From Jaapia argillacea MUCL 33604 (taxonomy: Eukaryota; Basidiomycota; Agaricomycetes; Jaapiales; Jaapiaceae): DNA of 64,000 nt. The notes under the pieces are model-generated. The model was not told where the DNA came from. It worked only from the letters and a program-made list of their open reading frames with translations, and made no database searches. The stretch is taken from contig KL197709.1 in assembly GCA_000697665.1 (NCBI GenBank), positions 2,293,599 through 2,357,598 of the forward strand. Direction: 5' to 3'. Numbering within the stretch: the first letter of the stretch is position 1; every line of letters starts with the position of its first letter. Below are positions 22,731 through 34,933 of the stretch, piece after piece. A program made the translations under genes and the position numbers.

Positions 22731-25700
22731 ATGGACGAAACAAATGTGGAAAAGCTGGTAAATCAAGCAAAATCTAATGGTATGTTCTCCATATATTACT
22801 GATGTCGGGTAGGCTAACCCTGTGTCCAGATGTGGACGCCAAAATAGACGCCATTAGTAAACTACAGGCAGAATTTGAGTCGGGAGTAGAGGTGAGTAGA
22901 GTCGGTTGCCAGCGCTTGGGAAAGCGAAGGGGGACAAATGAATCTAAAATCCTTTCATTATCTAGATCACGGACACAGATTCACTAATTGGCACGCTTAA
23001 AGCCTGTCTCCGTATATCCAACCAACACCTACAAACGGCAACTCTCTCTGCCCTCCCTCCTTTCCTCCCTCTCGTTGTATCCCGAAACGTCCTCTCAGCA
23101 TCTCGTTCCTCGACACAATCTCCGACAGCGTCGACGTCCTCAACAACATCATCGGCAATCGATGTTTCCACCCTCCGTCACGCTCTCGTTGCCTTTCTTC
23201 CTTCCCCTGGCGTGATCGACCGCCTGGGAGACAGCAGAGATAAGCCGCGAGATAAAGCTCGCGAAACTCTCGTCATATTGGGTGGGCTGGCTTTTCGTTC
23301 GGGAGGTTCCTCGGCTGCTGCTAAGGCTCGGGATAATAAGGGTCCTGAGACACCCCTTGCTATCTTTGAGAGATACCTCAAAGAGAGTGGTCTTGGTAGC
23401 AAGGTATGGAGAGTGAGGGAACAGGTTCGTTCATTTTGATTGCCACTTCGTCCATTTGAAGCTGAGGAAACATCAAACAGTCCATCCTCACCCTAGTGCA
23501 CATCCGAAGGACTCACCACCTCTTTCCCATCCGGCCCTACTTAACTCTCCTAGTACAAGCACTGGAAGATATGGACGGGAACGTCCGTGAATGTGCCCGT
23601 CAATCCATAGTGGAGCTCTTCACTGGTCCAGCAGTCTCCGACGGTGCCCGGGCAGACCTCAAGAAAGAGCTCACGAAAAAGAACGTAAGGAAGACTATCG
23701 TCGATGCCCTACTGAGCCAAATTCTTGCTGGTGGGCAGAGCAGTGGGGGAGCAGGGGCGAGCGGCAGTGAGATGGGTTCGGAGAATGGGGACGCTGGTGT
23801 TAACGGTACCACAAACGGTGCGGGTGGAAAGGGAGGATATTTGCCTCCTAGTCTAGCGTTACTGAATAGGAGTCGGAGTGGACCCGTTGCTGTTGGGAGG
23901 ACTGTGAGTCAGACGAGTGTTGGGGGGAGTCTTTCGAGACCCGCTAGTCGTGCTGGAATTACTCCTCCGACACCAGTCACACCCACAAGCGAGACTGCTG
24001 CAGAGGTCAAACCTGTCTATGTATGTCTCCGTCTCAGTACCGTGGTCGCTACACTAACGGTGATTACCTCCTATAGATTGCTTCGATCAGAGATCTAGAA
24101 AATGAGTTTGCGAGGATGCAGAAACCGTTTGAGGTGTGCCCACTTTTGACCTCACGGACGGCCTGACCTAACATTCCTCGTCTCTTGAATAACCAGGGAA
24201 AGGAGTCAGAACACAATTGGGGGGCGCGTGACCAAGCAATCACCCTCGTACGAGGGATGTTAAAAGGAGATGTTCATAACAGATATAACGAGACATTCTT
24301 GGCCTGTCTGAAGAGTGGTTTCATCGACTGGTCCCTCAAAACTGTAAGAGCGCATATCTTCGGTCTCATCGACTGCTGCCAGATACTCATTGACCCTCGC
24401 AGCTTGCGAGTTTACGAACGACCGTTGCCTCAAACACGTGTTCCCTCTACGCAGAACTAGTGGCGGCTCTGGGAACATCTCTTGACCCAGTCTGCGACAC
24501 GCTTTATGTCAACCTCTTTCGCATGACCAGTTTAACCAAGAAAATTATAGCCCAGCAATCCCAAGATGTTGTCACGAGTCTCATCACCCACACATCCGCC
24601 CAACCCAGGTTGGTCATCCCGCTCCTCTGGACGACTTTGCAAGACAAGAACGTCCAGGCGAGAGTTTATGTCGTGGGGCATTTGAAGACGTACATGGAAG
24701 TTCATGGTGCGCGGTCAAAACATGCTATTGAATCCACAGGTGGCCACGAGATTCTGGAGAAATGCGTCAAGAAGGGATTGGCAGATCCAAACCCTGGTGT
24801 GAAAGAGGGTGCGAGGTTAGCTTTCTGGGTCTTTGATAGCGTCTGGCACGAAAAAGGTCGTGCGATTATGGCATCGCTCGACACGACTTCCCGCAGGAAC
24901 CTCGAAAAACTCTGCCCAGATCCCAACGCAGTGGTGCCATTACCGCCGACAACCCCTTCTGCGAAGAAAACAAGCGTGGCTGCCGCAATTGCCGCTACCA
25001 GAGCAAAGGCGAAGGCTGTCGCTACGGCTCCTCCGACGTTAAGACATCAAGCAACCTCCTCTGCACATGCAGCGCGCACTACGTCACCCCCCTCTAATCG
25101 TGTTTTTTCACCCACAGGCGTTACTCCTCCCAGACCGAGCTCGCCACTCTCTGGGTTGTCACGATCAATGTCTCCCCCAACCTCACCTGGATCACGATCG
25201 AGGATCGCGTCCTCTGGTTCCGGGACGTTAGGCCGAGCCACCAGTAGCGACACTGGTATCCCGACGATGAGGCCACAGCATGCTCGGTCGACCTCTGGGG
25301 CCTCCACAGGCCGGCCTGCCACCCCTCCCTCTGTGACCAATGTCGGTGCACGAAGTCCTCCTTCGCCTTCTCGCTCCAGTCCGACGGATCCGTTCACTGC
25401 GAGGAAGCGCATACCTTCGACTTTTGGAGCACCGACCCCTGCGCACGTGTCACCTACGGGACGTGGGTATGCAACCTTGAGGAAAGCCATGGAAACAGCT
25501 CTTCCTGCTTCTCCGGAATCCACTACGGCGTACGTTAATCGAGCCTCCCCAACCCCGGTCGCTCGTCAAAACGTCGCGAATCGAGGTTCCCCTACCCCTG
25601 CACCCCGAGTTGCAGTAAAGGCGCATGTTTCGGAAGAGGTTCATTCGCTGCTCTCTCGTCGGTCGCTGTTACTTCCGAAGATGAATAGTGGGAGCGACGA

Positions 25701-27475
25701 CGAGTCCCTCCTGCTTGCTACTCAGATACCTGTTCCTGACGATGACAGTGAGGACGATATGGGGGATTCCGTCAATCTTATCTCCTTTTCCACTCCGTAC
25801 GAATTGTACCCTCCTCCGTCAGCGCCGAGATCATTCACGGACTCTGCAAGATCTCCAACTTCGCCAGACACGAATGTGCTCTCCACATATTCTATGTCCT
25901 CCCCTCCAGGAGGATCAGAGGTGGTGATCGAAGATGCTATGCGTGCTCGTGCTGAACAAGCTGAAAGTGCCGCAGAGCGTCTATTGGAGCTTGTTGAACC
26001 AGACGAATTGAGTACATCCAGTATTCACTCGTCTCTCTTGATGCGACCAGAGCCGCAAATGGCAACACCAAAAGCCAAAGCAAGAGCTTCTGTCGCTGCT
26101 GCCCTTAGAGCTGGGCCGCCTCCACTGCCAGTTACCCCGGTGAACAGAAATACCATGATCTTGAGACAGGCTGCGCTATTCAAGGATAGCCCAGCATATA
26201 ACCCTGGGTCCTCTTCGTTACTGGATGTCTTGAAGGACCGGAAGCATGAGACAGGTTGGTGGTTGAAGCGAATGACGAGTGAGTTCTACTTTGACACTAA
26301 TCAATGATCTGAGGCTGATGGACAAATGTAAAGTCGTCGAGCAAGGTACACCTCTTAGGGCTGTCGAACCCGCCGAGCGTGTGCGCGAGCTGCAGACCTA
26401 TATCGCTCGACTTGAAAAGGGTGATGGGGATATCATTGCCGTATTCCGAAAGCTGGCGCTACTGTGCATTGAAAATCCTTTGAGTGATTCGATCGCGTCC
26501 ATGGACGGGTTGCCAGACCCCTCGACCCCTTCTCCCTTCTTTGGCTCCTCACGCTCGTTGCCATCTCTCTACTCCGATATGTGGGACAAAGACAGGAACT
26601 TTGACAAACTGTTCAGAGCTTTGATTACCTTCCTCGATCCTTCAAAGGTAAACTTCATTTTCCGCTGGAATCCGGGTCTGTGTCGCTAACCTCGATCGTT
26701 CAACCCGCTTTCAGCCCCAAGATGAGCTTGAGTACGCATTGATCGTACTTTGGGAGATGCTCTCGAATCAGGCACCCTATCTTGAAGGTCAGGAGGCCGA
26801 GTTGTTCTCCGTACTGCTCCAAGTCCGATACTGTAACAAACTTAATGTGAGTGTTCATCTTGAAATGGCCACCTGATGTATTGAGGGCTTCTTCTTAGGT
26901 CCTGGAAGCTACGAATACGATCCGAGATGCCCTGACGAGTCGCATTGAACCCGTATATGGCTTAACGACCCTTCACGCGTGTCTACGGGCATTCCACGCC
27001 GCCCCAGTACATCCTTCATCAACTATTGAAGTCAAGTCGGGTACATATGCCTATGGACTGGTTGCTATGGGCAAGTTCGTCCTACGCCTACCGGCTGAGG
27101 TATTGGAAGACGAGTTACCTCGGTTGAAACCTACCTTGATATCTGTCAGTTCTTCTTAACTGGGTCATCGGTCGACACATCTTAATCACTTCCTGTTCTC
27201 AGGCTCTGAACGATACCACATCTCTCGTAGTCCGAGAATCGGCGGCTGCAGCTATCATCGCAGCGCAACTGGTCCTTCGAGACGAAAGTCATCTCTTTTC
27301 GCTCCTTGACGGTCTCGCAGACGAGAAAAAGAATCTCTTGACATATCTCTTTGATAAACACGGGGCCAGAGGCGTTGGACAGCCTCGAGGACCTTTGGGC
27401 ATGGAGAGATTGGAGAAGGAGATGAAGAGGCTTGATACTCGGACTAGTACCCCTCCGAGAGCTCCTGCCGCATAG
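22731..27475 (+). CDS. CLS1: CLASP-family microtubule-associated protein
   Basis: CLASP proteins bind microtubule plus ends and the spindle midzone, promote rescue and support spindle stability. The protein is about 1,300 residues in a dozen exons. The N-terminal part is a TOG-like array (LIGTLKACLRISNQHLQTAT, ALEDMDGNVRECARQSIVEL). The CLASP N-terminal domain then follows with NWGARDQAITLVRGMLKGDV, ELVAALGTSLDPVCDTLYVN and PLLWTTLQDKNVQARVYVVG. A long Ser/Pro/Arg-rich middle, typical for microtubule binding, spans about 24,950-25,600. The C-terminal TOG domain includes LPRLKPTLIS, LNDTTSLVVRESAAAAIIAA and LFSLLDGLADEKKNLLTYLF. The start at 22731 opens a short exon (MDETNVEKLVNQAKSN). The alternative names are Stu1 or Cls1. 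Confidence 0.88.
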
Positions 27476-27781
27476 AGTTGTGGCTTGTCCCCTTTTACAT
27501 CCTCTTCCCTCGCCGTTCGTCCTCGGTTTGCTGTAAGTTCTGTTAATGCTCTCCCTTTTTCATCGCTCTACGTCTTCTTTATGTTCATGGAAGTAGATTA
27601 TGTTGTACAATGCCTTTTTGTGTAATCGTTTCAGATTCGAATTTCAGCACGACGACGTGAGTCGAAGTTATGTGGATGTATTATATCATAATTGAGGATT
27701 TTACTTCCAATAAAAGGTCGGCCGTTTTCGCCCCTCAAGATGGGATCCACGTAGTGATTCGAAGTTCTGGGAAGTGCCCAT

Positions 27782-29064
27782 TCACCACGATCGGCGACGC
27801 ATCATTGGACGGATTTTGAAGAAGTAGTATGCCACGCCAGCTAGGAGACCCCCAATGTGACCTGCTGTATCGGTTGAGCTCCGCTACACAAGCAATCAGT
27901 CCAACAGTCAGCCAAGGAAAAGTGAGGGGGATGGACGGGGATGTATACCTTGTCCATGATAGCACTGCCAGCATCCCACACGAATATTCCAGAAACTACT
28001 AGCCAGGCGGGGATGGGTATGATGCCGTATAAAGAAAAGGTTGATCTTGGAGACATAGCGGCCAGGAATGATATGATGGCGTAGCCGGCACCTGGTTGAA
28101 ATTGAACAGGTAATCGAGATGCGTGGTATGGATTAGTTTGCTATTGCAAGATTGGAGGGAGGAGAATGAGACTTACCGCTGGCGCCATGAGAGGAAGTGT
28201 CTCTGTGTTTGTATCTGTGCCATGCTAGACTCGTGAGACTGCAGACTACCCCGCCTATTCGACAGGAAACGGGGTTGGTGTCTGACTAGGACGCTTGAGT
28301 TGGATATGGACTGACCTCCGAGGTATAGAGTGAGGAATTGGGCGTTACCGAGAACACCTATCACGGAGGGTGCCATGAAGTAATATGTGAAAGCGTTGAA
28401 GAAGATGTGAGCTGTGTCTTCGTGGGAGAAGCATGAAGTTAGGATCGTCCAGCTAATGAAGGGGGGTGGGAGGTTGGATTGGTCAATGATGGGGAGAGGT
28501 GGTATGTATGAACGACTAGGTACGAACTCACATCCTTCCTTCTGATACGTTTCGCATGCTAACGGTGAAGTTATCTCGGAACCACATATACGGACCTATA
28601 TCCCGTTGGGACGTCTATTGTGGTGGTTCGCTAAGACAGCCTCACTAGGTCGAGAAAAGACCCAAACGTACCGCCCGATCCCTGGCGTACTGCCAACCCA
28701 AGAATACTATTCCGTTCACAACCAAGATGCCCCAGAGGACGATGGGTTGGGGGATAGAATTGATCCAAAGCTGCCATCGGGGTGGTGGACGGGGAGGTTT
28801 TGAAGAACCTCCGGTGAAACCTGACCTTGTGGATCTGTGTGTCGCCTTCCAGATATCGTTCTTCACGAATTGGAGGATGCTTGGGTAGAAGGAGGTGTGA
28901 GGGTTGAAGTAGTTCTTGGGAAAAGCAAGAGAGGATGAACGAGAGGAATTGAGAGGGACAGCCAAGGTATATGCTCTGCGAAAGCTGAATGATCCTAGGT
29001 TTCTGAAGCAAGGGTTCTTGAGAAGAGGCGCAAGGGCTCGAAGGATGCGGGTCGCGTTTGCCAT
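27782..29064 (-). CDS. PCP1: Mitochondrial rhomboid protease (Pcp1/PARL type)
   Basis: This is an inner-membrane serine protease that cleaves membrane-embedded substrates such as Mgm1 and cytochrome c peroxidase in yeast. It has about six exons. The first 60 residues are basic and Ser-rich like an import signal (MANATRILRALAPLLKNPCF). A first helix (PIVLWGILVVNGIVFLGW) precedes the rhomboid core. That core includes WTILTSCFSHEDTAHIFFNA, the catalytic serine in HGASGAGYAI and the catalytic histidine in DTAGHIGGLLAGVAYYF. The C-terminus ends IRPMMRRRSW. The donor after GAS is GTAAGT, so the catalytic loop is split by an intron. It shares only 93 bp of promoter with TRS20. Confidence 0.92.
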
Positions 29065-29157
29065 CGCGGTTGGGACAACCGTTGGAAACGATCCCGCCCG
29101 TTACCAAACGTAGCTACACCGACTTGTCCCACGCCGCCATCGTCAACGCTGAATATC

Positions 29158-29888
29158 ATGTCCCACCATTTATTCATTCTATCTCCCTCAGATTCGCCAT
29201 TATACAGTCTAACACATTTCTCATCAAAACCAGTTCAGTCAGTTTCGTCGCCCCTAGCTTCCAACTTGCCTTCGTGGTCTACTTCTGCCTTTGCTGGGAC
29301 TCTGACTTCGCTTACTGGCGCTTCGAGTGCTACTCAGTCTCATCATGCACAAGGAGGCGGAGGATCTGGTGTGAGGATGGGTGGGGGACAGGATAGACAT
29401 GTTATCCAAATGATTGCGAATGCTAGCTTGGATGTGATCGAGGAGGTTATGCGGAGGGATAGTGCAATGTACGCCCATCATCATCAGCTCCGTGCTCTCC
29501 GTGATGCTGATGCTGATGTTGTTTCAGGTATCTTAAGTCTGTGGACAAGTTCAATGAATGGACGATATCTGCATTTATTACTCCAGGAAGTAAGAGCTAT
29601 GTCTTCCCAACAAATGATCGATGGTCGGCTTGATGCTGGGCCCGAGAAATAGATTTCAAGTTTCTCCTCCTGCACGAGAGCAAGAACGATGAAGGGATCC
29701 GATCATTTTTTAATGAAGTATGGGAGCTCTACGTCAAGGTGAGGCTGATGTCCTCTAGTCCCTTTCTTGTCTATTTGGTGACGGGACTGCCATAGACGAC
29801 CCTAAATCCCTTTCATACCGCACATACGCCCATTCGGAGTTCTGTCTTTGACACACGGGTGCGTGCGAGCGCCAAAAAGTATTTGTGA
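29158..29888 (+). CDS. TRS20: TRAPP complex subunit 2 (sedlin/Trs20)
   Basis: This is a core subunit of the TRAPP tethering complexes, acting in ER-to-Golgi transport and autophagy. Four exons give about 178 residues. The longin fold begins HLFILSPSDSPLYSL. A Ser/Gly-rich insert of about 50 residues then replaces a short loop of other sedlins. The core resumes with DRHVIQMIANASLDVIEEVM and continues with YLKSVDKFNEWTISAFITPG. Next come FKFLLLHESKNDEGIRSFFN and the C-terminal helix ending VFDTRVRASAKKYL. ATG 29158 starts directly in the first strand. The insert makes the protein about 35 residues longer than the human one (140). It is divergently paired with PCP1. Confidence 0.93.
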
Positions 29889-30585
29889 AGGGGTGTAGAG
29901 GTGACAGGTGTACGAGAGTAAACCCTTTTGTTCGGTCGAGCCAGGCGAGCAGCAGACCAACACATGTTGTGTGTGAAGAGGAGGTTGTCTATTGTTCTTG
30001 TGTTGTAGTATTGTTGTAGATAATCCGTGGGGCAATGCAGTTTAGAGTGACCGAGGTCCGTTGTGGATACACGATTGCGGGAGGGGTCGCCAGAATTGCC
30101 ACTCTGACTGAGACCGTTTGGGTTGCCAGCTCTCGTTTGTCTCTGGACTCGTCTGACGCTTTTCTTCATCCTTATACACCTCTTTCTTCTATTTTATATA
30201 AAACTCTTCAAACATATCAACCGCAATCGCGAATTCATCGACAATATCTCTTTCCCCCCCTTTTTTCTTTCAAAGATCCTGCTACTGCTCGCCCCTTTGC
30301 CCTCGTCAGTCCAACCCTTGTCGAACCGACATCCCAATCTGCTCCCAGAGAGTGTCTCTCGTCCAGTACCCATTTTGCCACTGTCGTATTAAAACCAGCT
30401 CCAAGTCCGTGTATCCCTCTTTTTGTCGTACTGCAGCGCAGTGGCTGACCGAGCACTCCCTTTTATTCTTTATCTACAGGTGTATTTCAGCCCAGTCACC
30501 CACTGCCCTAATCAATAATCCCCTCCAGACAATCATCGTTTTTGCTTTTCAATAACCACCGTCGTCACCCTCGTATCGATCCTCC
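29889..30585. other. Promoter and leader region of the Gln-rich protein gene
   Basis: This lies between TRS20 and the next plus-strand gene. A TATA-like TATTTTATATAAAA lies near 30,190. It is followed by a pyrimidine-rich tract (about 30,240-30,270) and nearly 400 bases without an ATG up to 30,586. This indicates a long leader for the downstream gene. A GT-AG intron within the leader is possible but cannot be proven. Confidence 0.45.
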
Positions 30586-32196
30586 ATGGCTACCACGCCC
30601 GCCCCCAACCCCCGCGCATCCCTTCTTGCAGGTCTCCGCACAGGCGGTGTCCGCTCATCGTCAAACCCAGCTTCCGCCTTCCCTCACAGTGCCGCACCAG
30701 GCGTGTCGTCCTTCAACATGCCCCGTTATGCCTCCGTCACCCTCAATGGCAACCACTTCCCTCCCGAGGACGAAGAAGACGAGTTGGCCGATATGTTCTC
30801 TCAGAACTTTTATATCAACGGTGTCAATGCTAGGACACAACATCAACAGCAGCAGCAACCCCCCAGGACATCTGCTGTCGATGGTCCGAGCAACAGGTTC
30901 TCACAACAGCAGACTGGTGGTCAGATGGGAATGCATGGCGGGATGCCGCTCAGTGCGGCTGCTTATGGCATGCAGGGTGTGCAGGCGCAAGCCCAGGCTC
31001 AAGCTCAGCAGTTGCAGTTACAGATGATGCAGATGGAAATCGTCCGATTACAGGTGAGCGAATCATCAATGGTGGACTTAGTGTGGAGCTGACCCTCCCT
31101 TTGTGTTTACTAGGCTCTACAAGCTCAGCAACAGTATCAGGCAGGCCTTCTTGCCCAGGCCCAGCAACAGCAGCAGTTTCAAGCTGGCAGACGGCCGAGC
31201 GCCTCTTTCAATCCACCCATGACCGCGGGTCCTGTTAATGGTTCCTTTGACGTTCGCACTGCAGCCGCTCATGCTCAGCTCCGTCGGGCGAGTCAGGCCG
31301 AACAACTCAAAGTGCATCTAGGTCTTCCCGGCTCCGATGAACCTGCCCCGTTGAGTGCTGGTCCAGGTGGGAAGTTTGGTAGCCGCCTTGCCCCTGTTAA
31401 CACTAGTCGACTTGGTGTTGACGACGAGGACTTTGCCAACGGCGGCCTCAGTGTTCCTCCTACCCCCAGCCGCACCACCGTGATCAGTGGGGGCACATCG
31501 CTTGGCGGCTCTACCGCCACTGGCCAGGGAAACGAGGGCACGTCCCCTTCTGGTCCCTCCAAGTCTGATTCTGCGGTTTCCTGGAGACGGAGTGGAGCAA
31601 ACAATTCGGTTTTAAACGGAAATAACAGGACTACATCCATGTCCATCTCTCCCAGTGTTAAAATCACACCCCCTCCTGGCGAGCGTGTTTCTCCACCTCC
31701 CGTTCACACCAAGGCTCGTCCACAACCTCTCCGTTTCAGCGTTGCTATCTCGCAGCCCCTCCCTGCCGTTACCATTGACACGGCAGATGGTACGGACGGT
31801 GACGATGGGGAAACATCCTCATTCGGTTCTTCTCGATCGGGATCCCCTCAATCCTCCCCCAACACTCCCCCATCTAGCGGAATTAGCCAACCGCCTCTCT
31901 CGCCGCGCGAAGAGGCTTCAAAGAAGTTATATGAAGGACTTGGTATTGGAAGGCCTGCTCCGACCCCCCAGATTCAGGGTGTCGCAGGTGTTCCCCAGCA
32001 GCAGCAGCAACAGCCGACGACTGTTGCAGGCTACAGGTTAGCCAGCCAGCCGATGAGGCAGCCCCGTGGGCCGCCCTCCGGTGCTGATGAACTCGGTCCA
32101 AAGAACTTTGCTACCAGGATCAGGAGGAAGGCGATTGGAGGTTTGGGGATGTTGATGGGTGCTCGGGAGAGGAGAGAGTTTGTTGAAGTTTATTGA
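30586..32196 (+). CDS. Gln-rich disordered protein, unknown
   Basis: This is a conserved-looking but unassigned protein of about 510 residues in two exons (intron near 31,053-31,113). The N-terminus has ASLLAGLRTGGVR followed by an acidic DEEDELADMFSQNFYINGV motif that looks like a short binding motif. A Gln/Ala-rich helix follows (QALQAQQQYQAGLLAQAQQ), likely coiled coil, with CAG/CAA runs. The rest is Ser/Thr/Pro/Gly-rich. Near the end is PREEASKKLYEGLGIGRP, and the C-terminus is a compact basic block (KNFATRIRRKAIGGLGMLM). These ordered islands in a disordered chain are typical of regulatory or RNA-granule proteins; that role is inference. The start is set by an ATG-free leader. Confidence 0.65.
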
Positions 32197-32892
32197 TTGA
32201 CCGATTGCACTGAGGTGTGACAATGGGTTCTTTCCTCCCTCGTCAGTCCGTTGACTTGATTGATGTTGTATAAAGGATTGCACACGTCGTTCATCACCAA
32301 CCGTTGCATCCACCCCTCCTCCTCCCCACTTTCCTTTTCCACCGTCCTTTGTGATGTTGCTCCGGATTCCGTTGGCATCGATCCGTGTTAATTATGTACG
32401 ATTTTTTGCGGTGTGTATAACCTGCAACGGACATTAGATGCTCGACGCAGCTCTTTTCACATCGCACCCAGTTGGCCTTTCATATTTATCCCGCCGTATC
32501 AATCCTCTTCTCAGGGAATCCCGGGTTAGCGTTCAGTGCGAAAGCCGCGCTGCTGCTGAACGCAGTACACGGGCGACTGTCTTGCCATCCTTGTCGACTT
32601 CACCCGTCATATACAAGTATTAAAAAATTCCACTCGTTGAGCACATCCCGCTTTGCTTGCTTTTTCTATCATTGCAGCTAGCTTCTTCTTTTCTTTCTTT
32701 CTGCCTGACATTGTCAAAGGACTGTAGATAGCTAGTGTTTGGGAAGCTTGCGTCGGTTTCGCCATATGCTGGCAAATGTATTGTTGAGTAATAAATCTGG
32801 TTTTTGAATGGGCAATTTCCGTGATATGATCAGGGCGAGAAGAAGGCCAGTGGGATTCAAAACGGAACGGGGGATACAGAGACGACGAGAGA
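32197..32892. other. Tail-to-tail intergenic region
   Basis: This lies between the Gln-rich protein gene (plus) and ARP4 (minus). Small frames on both strands (for example minus 32,607-33,116 overlapping the end of ARP4) are antisense or untranslated. No gene is called. Confidence 0.45.
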
Positions 32893-34709
32893 TTATTTGC
32901 ATCTTTGGCCCACGATGGGTCTGCCATGTTCCTAAGTTGGCGTGTATCAATAGGCAACTCATGTGAAGATTGGCCAAAAAAAACATACCTGCCACTCCTC
33001 TCGACTGATCCATAATTGGTGAAAGGTCCCAAGACTCGCAAGGATGCTGCCTCCAAGCCACCCACCATATCGTCGTTCGATCGGGTTCCCAGGTGAGTGG
33101 ACTTTGACCTGCGCAATCCCAGGTGAAATGAGATTCGGTTCTCAGCGAAACGAAAAGAGGCGTACGTGGGGGAAGTTTCTTGACATTTCGTTTCCTAGCC
33201 GCTCGTTGAAACCTCCGAATAAGGTCCCGCCTCCGGTTAGGACGACGTTGCTCATAAGGACCTGACGAAGGTCTGGGTCACAGGCATGTAGGCATGCGCT
33301 GATCAGAGCGGGAATAGTTTTCGGTAAATTGGGATTCGATGCCTAGCGCAGACATTTCGCTTCAGGTAGGCAGGGAAGCGGATAAGAACAGGAGATGAAG
33401 ACGCACAACGAGTTCTGGAGAATGGAAAAAGAATTGTTCGCCCACGGCGAACCGTTCGGACCCGAAATAGGTGTTGAAGCCTGTGGGGAACTCGTATTGT
33501 TTTGGTGGTCTCTGCGCCGCCGCCCTGTGCAACGCCGTAAACATAAGACAAGATGAAATTCTGAGCATAACATTGGACTCACTGCTCGTTCCAGCCTTGG
33601 TCAAGAACGCCTGCTACGCTCTGCATCCATTCGTCAACCTCCCTACCTTCTGTCCATGCTCGCCAAGTGCTGGTCGTCTGGGCGATCCGGTCTTCACGAT
33701 AGGCAAAGTTGGGGAGGGCGCCAGGCTCTACTGGCTAGAAGGGATCTCGTTGGAAAGAGTAAACAATAAAGGGGATGTAGATCTACCATCTTGCTCGCGA
33801 TTAGTTGGTGGGGTAGTAACTGGATCGCAGGTCGGTTCTTTGACGGCGAGGTGAGTAGATGCCTAGCATGGGCATGAACGAGCTGAGGAAGGGCGGAATA
33901 GTTGAGGCCTGCTATTGTCAGGGGGGCAGTAATGAAATTGCTTTTTGCTTTACTCGCCTTTCCTCAAGACGAAGCCATCGACCACGGGGGTCACACTGGC
34001 CATGGATTGTCCAACATCTATGATAAGGGCTGAGCCTTTCCCTGCTGCGAAACTGAGAAGATATGTAAGCTACGCTGCTCGAAGGCGGGGGCAAAGACCT
34101 ACGCGTTCAATACTCCAGTATTAGCGATGTAGAAGGCAGGCGCTTGGAACTCCTCAAATATGATTTCCGCCATTCGCTCCCTGTTTGCAGGTGTGTTCCA
34201 AGCAGGCTCCGTGACGAGGATGGGATGTTCTGCCGCATCACAGCGCATCACATCAACCAGTGTATGCGAGATAAGCTTTGGAACGGGTGCAAAGTCGTGT
34301 ACTGTAACAAGACAAAGTACATGAGCTACACAACGATATCGAAGGCAGCGGCCGAAACGCACTGAGGCCATTCTGTAAGGGGTTGCCAATGTGCATACCA
34401 GCTCTCCACATCAAGGGTCCGTTCTGACCGACGTAGAGTTTGGCGCCTTGTGAATCTCCCTCCTTCTTTCCTGTGTCTCCTTCTTCACCAGTTTCGCCCA
34501 TGGTAACATCTCCGCTGGATGGTTGAGGAATGTAACCGTAGGTGGTGGGGATTATGGCTTTTGGAGTATCATCCCCTGCATATCCAGCACGCAGTGATGA
34601 TGTGCCAATGTCAACAACCAAGGCCGAAACCTCATCTGTTTAGATATTTGAAGTCACGTCGTAGCCACACCGCGTTTGAACAATGCATACCTCCACCGTA
34701 TTGCACCAT
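32893..34709 (-). CDS. ARP4: Actin-related protein 4
   Basis: Arp4 is a nuclear actin-related subunit of the NuA4, INO80 and SWR1 chromatin complexes. About eight exons are inferred. A tiny first exon (MVQYGGD) joins to [19 protein letters not shown], the phosphate-1 loop with the Ser usual in Arp4. An insert rich in Gly/Glu/Asp follows. Next come [40 protein letters not shown] and [17 protein letters not shown]. The C-terminus is [20 protein letters not shown], then [11 protein letters not shown] and PIVGQRCK. The stop is TAA at 32893. The EEWQEHG-RCK ending separates Arp4 from conventional actin, which ends in KCF. It shares a 224 bp promoter with ERB1. Confidence 0.92.
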
Positions 34710-34933
34710 TTGTTGAAGCCAAAAGACTGAGGAAGGTAGGAAACCAGAACTAAAGATCTCAGGCTTTAGCTGAAGTTGTGGAACGCATAAAAGCCTCCAT
34801 CAATCTCGTGACGACCGTGTCAAATCTGCTGAAATTTCTTTGGATCTCAATTCTATCTATTCTATTCACTCAGGTATTCTGATATCTTCATTCTTTGCTT
34901 TACATCTCCCTTTCTGGGGATCTGGTCTTGACT

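Noticed and set aside
25047-25523. Minus-strand frame of 158 codons
   Set aside because: Antisense to the Ser/Pro/Arg-rich middle of CLASP.
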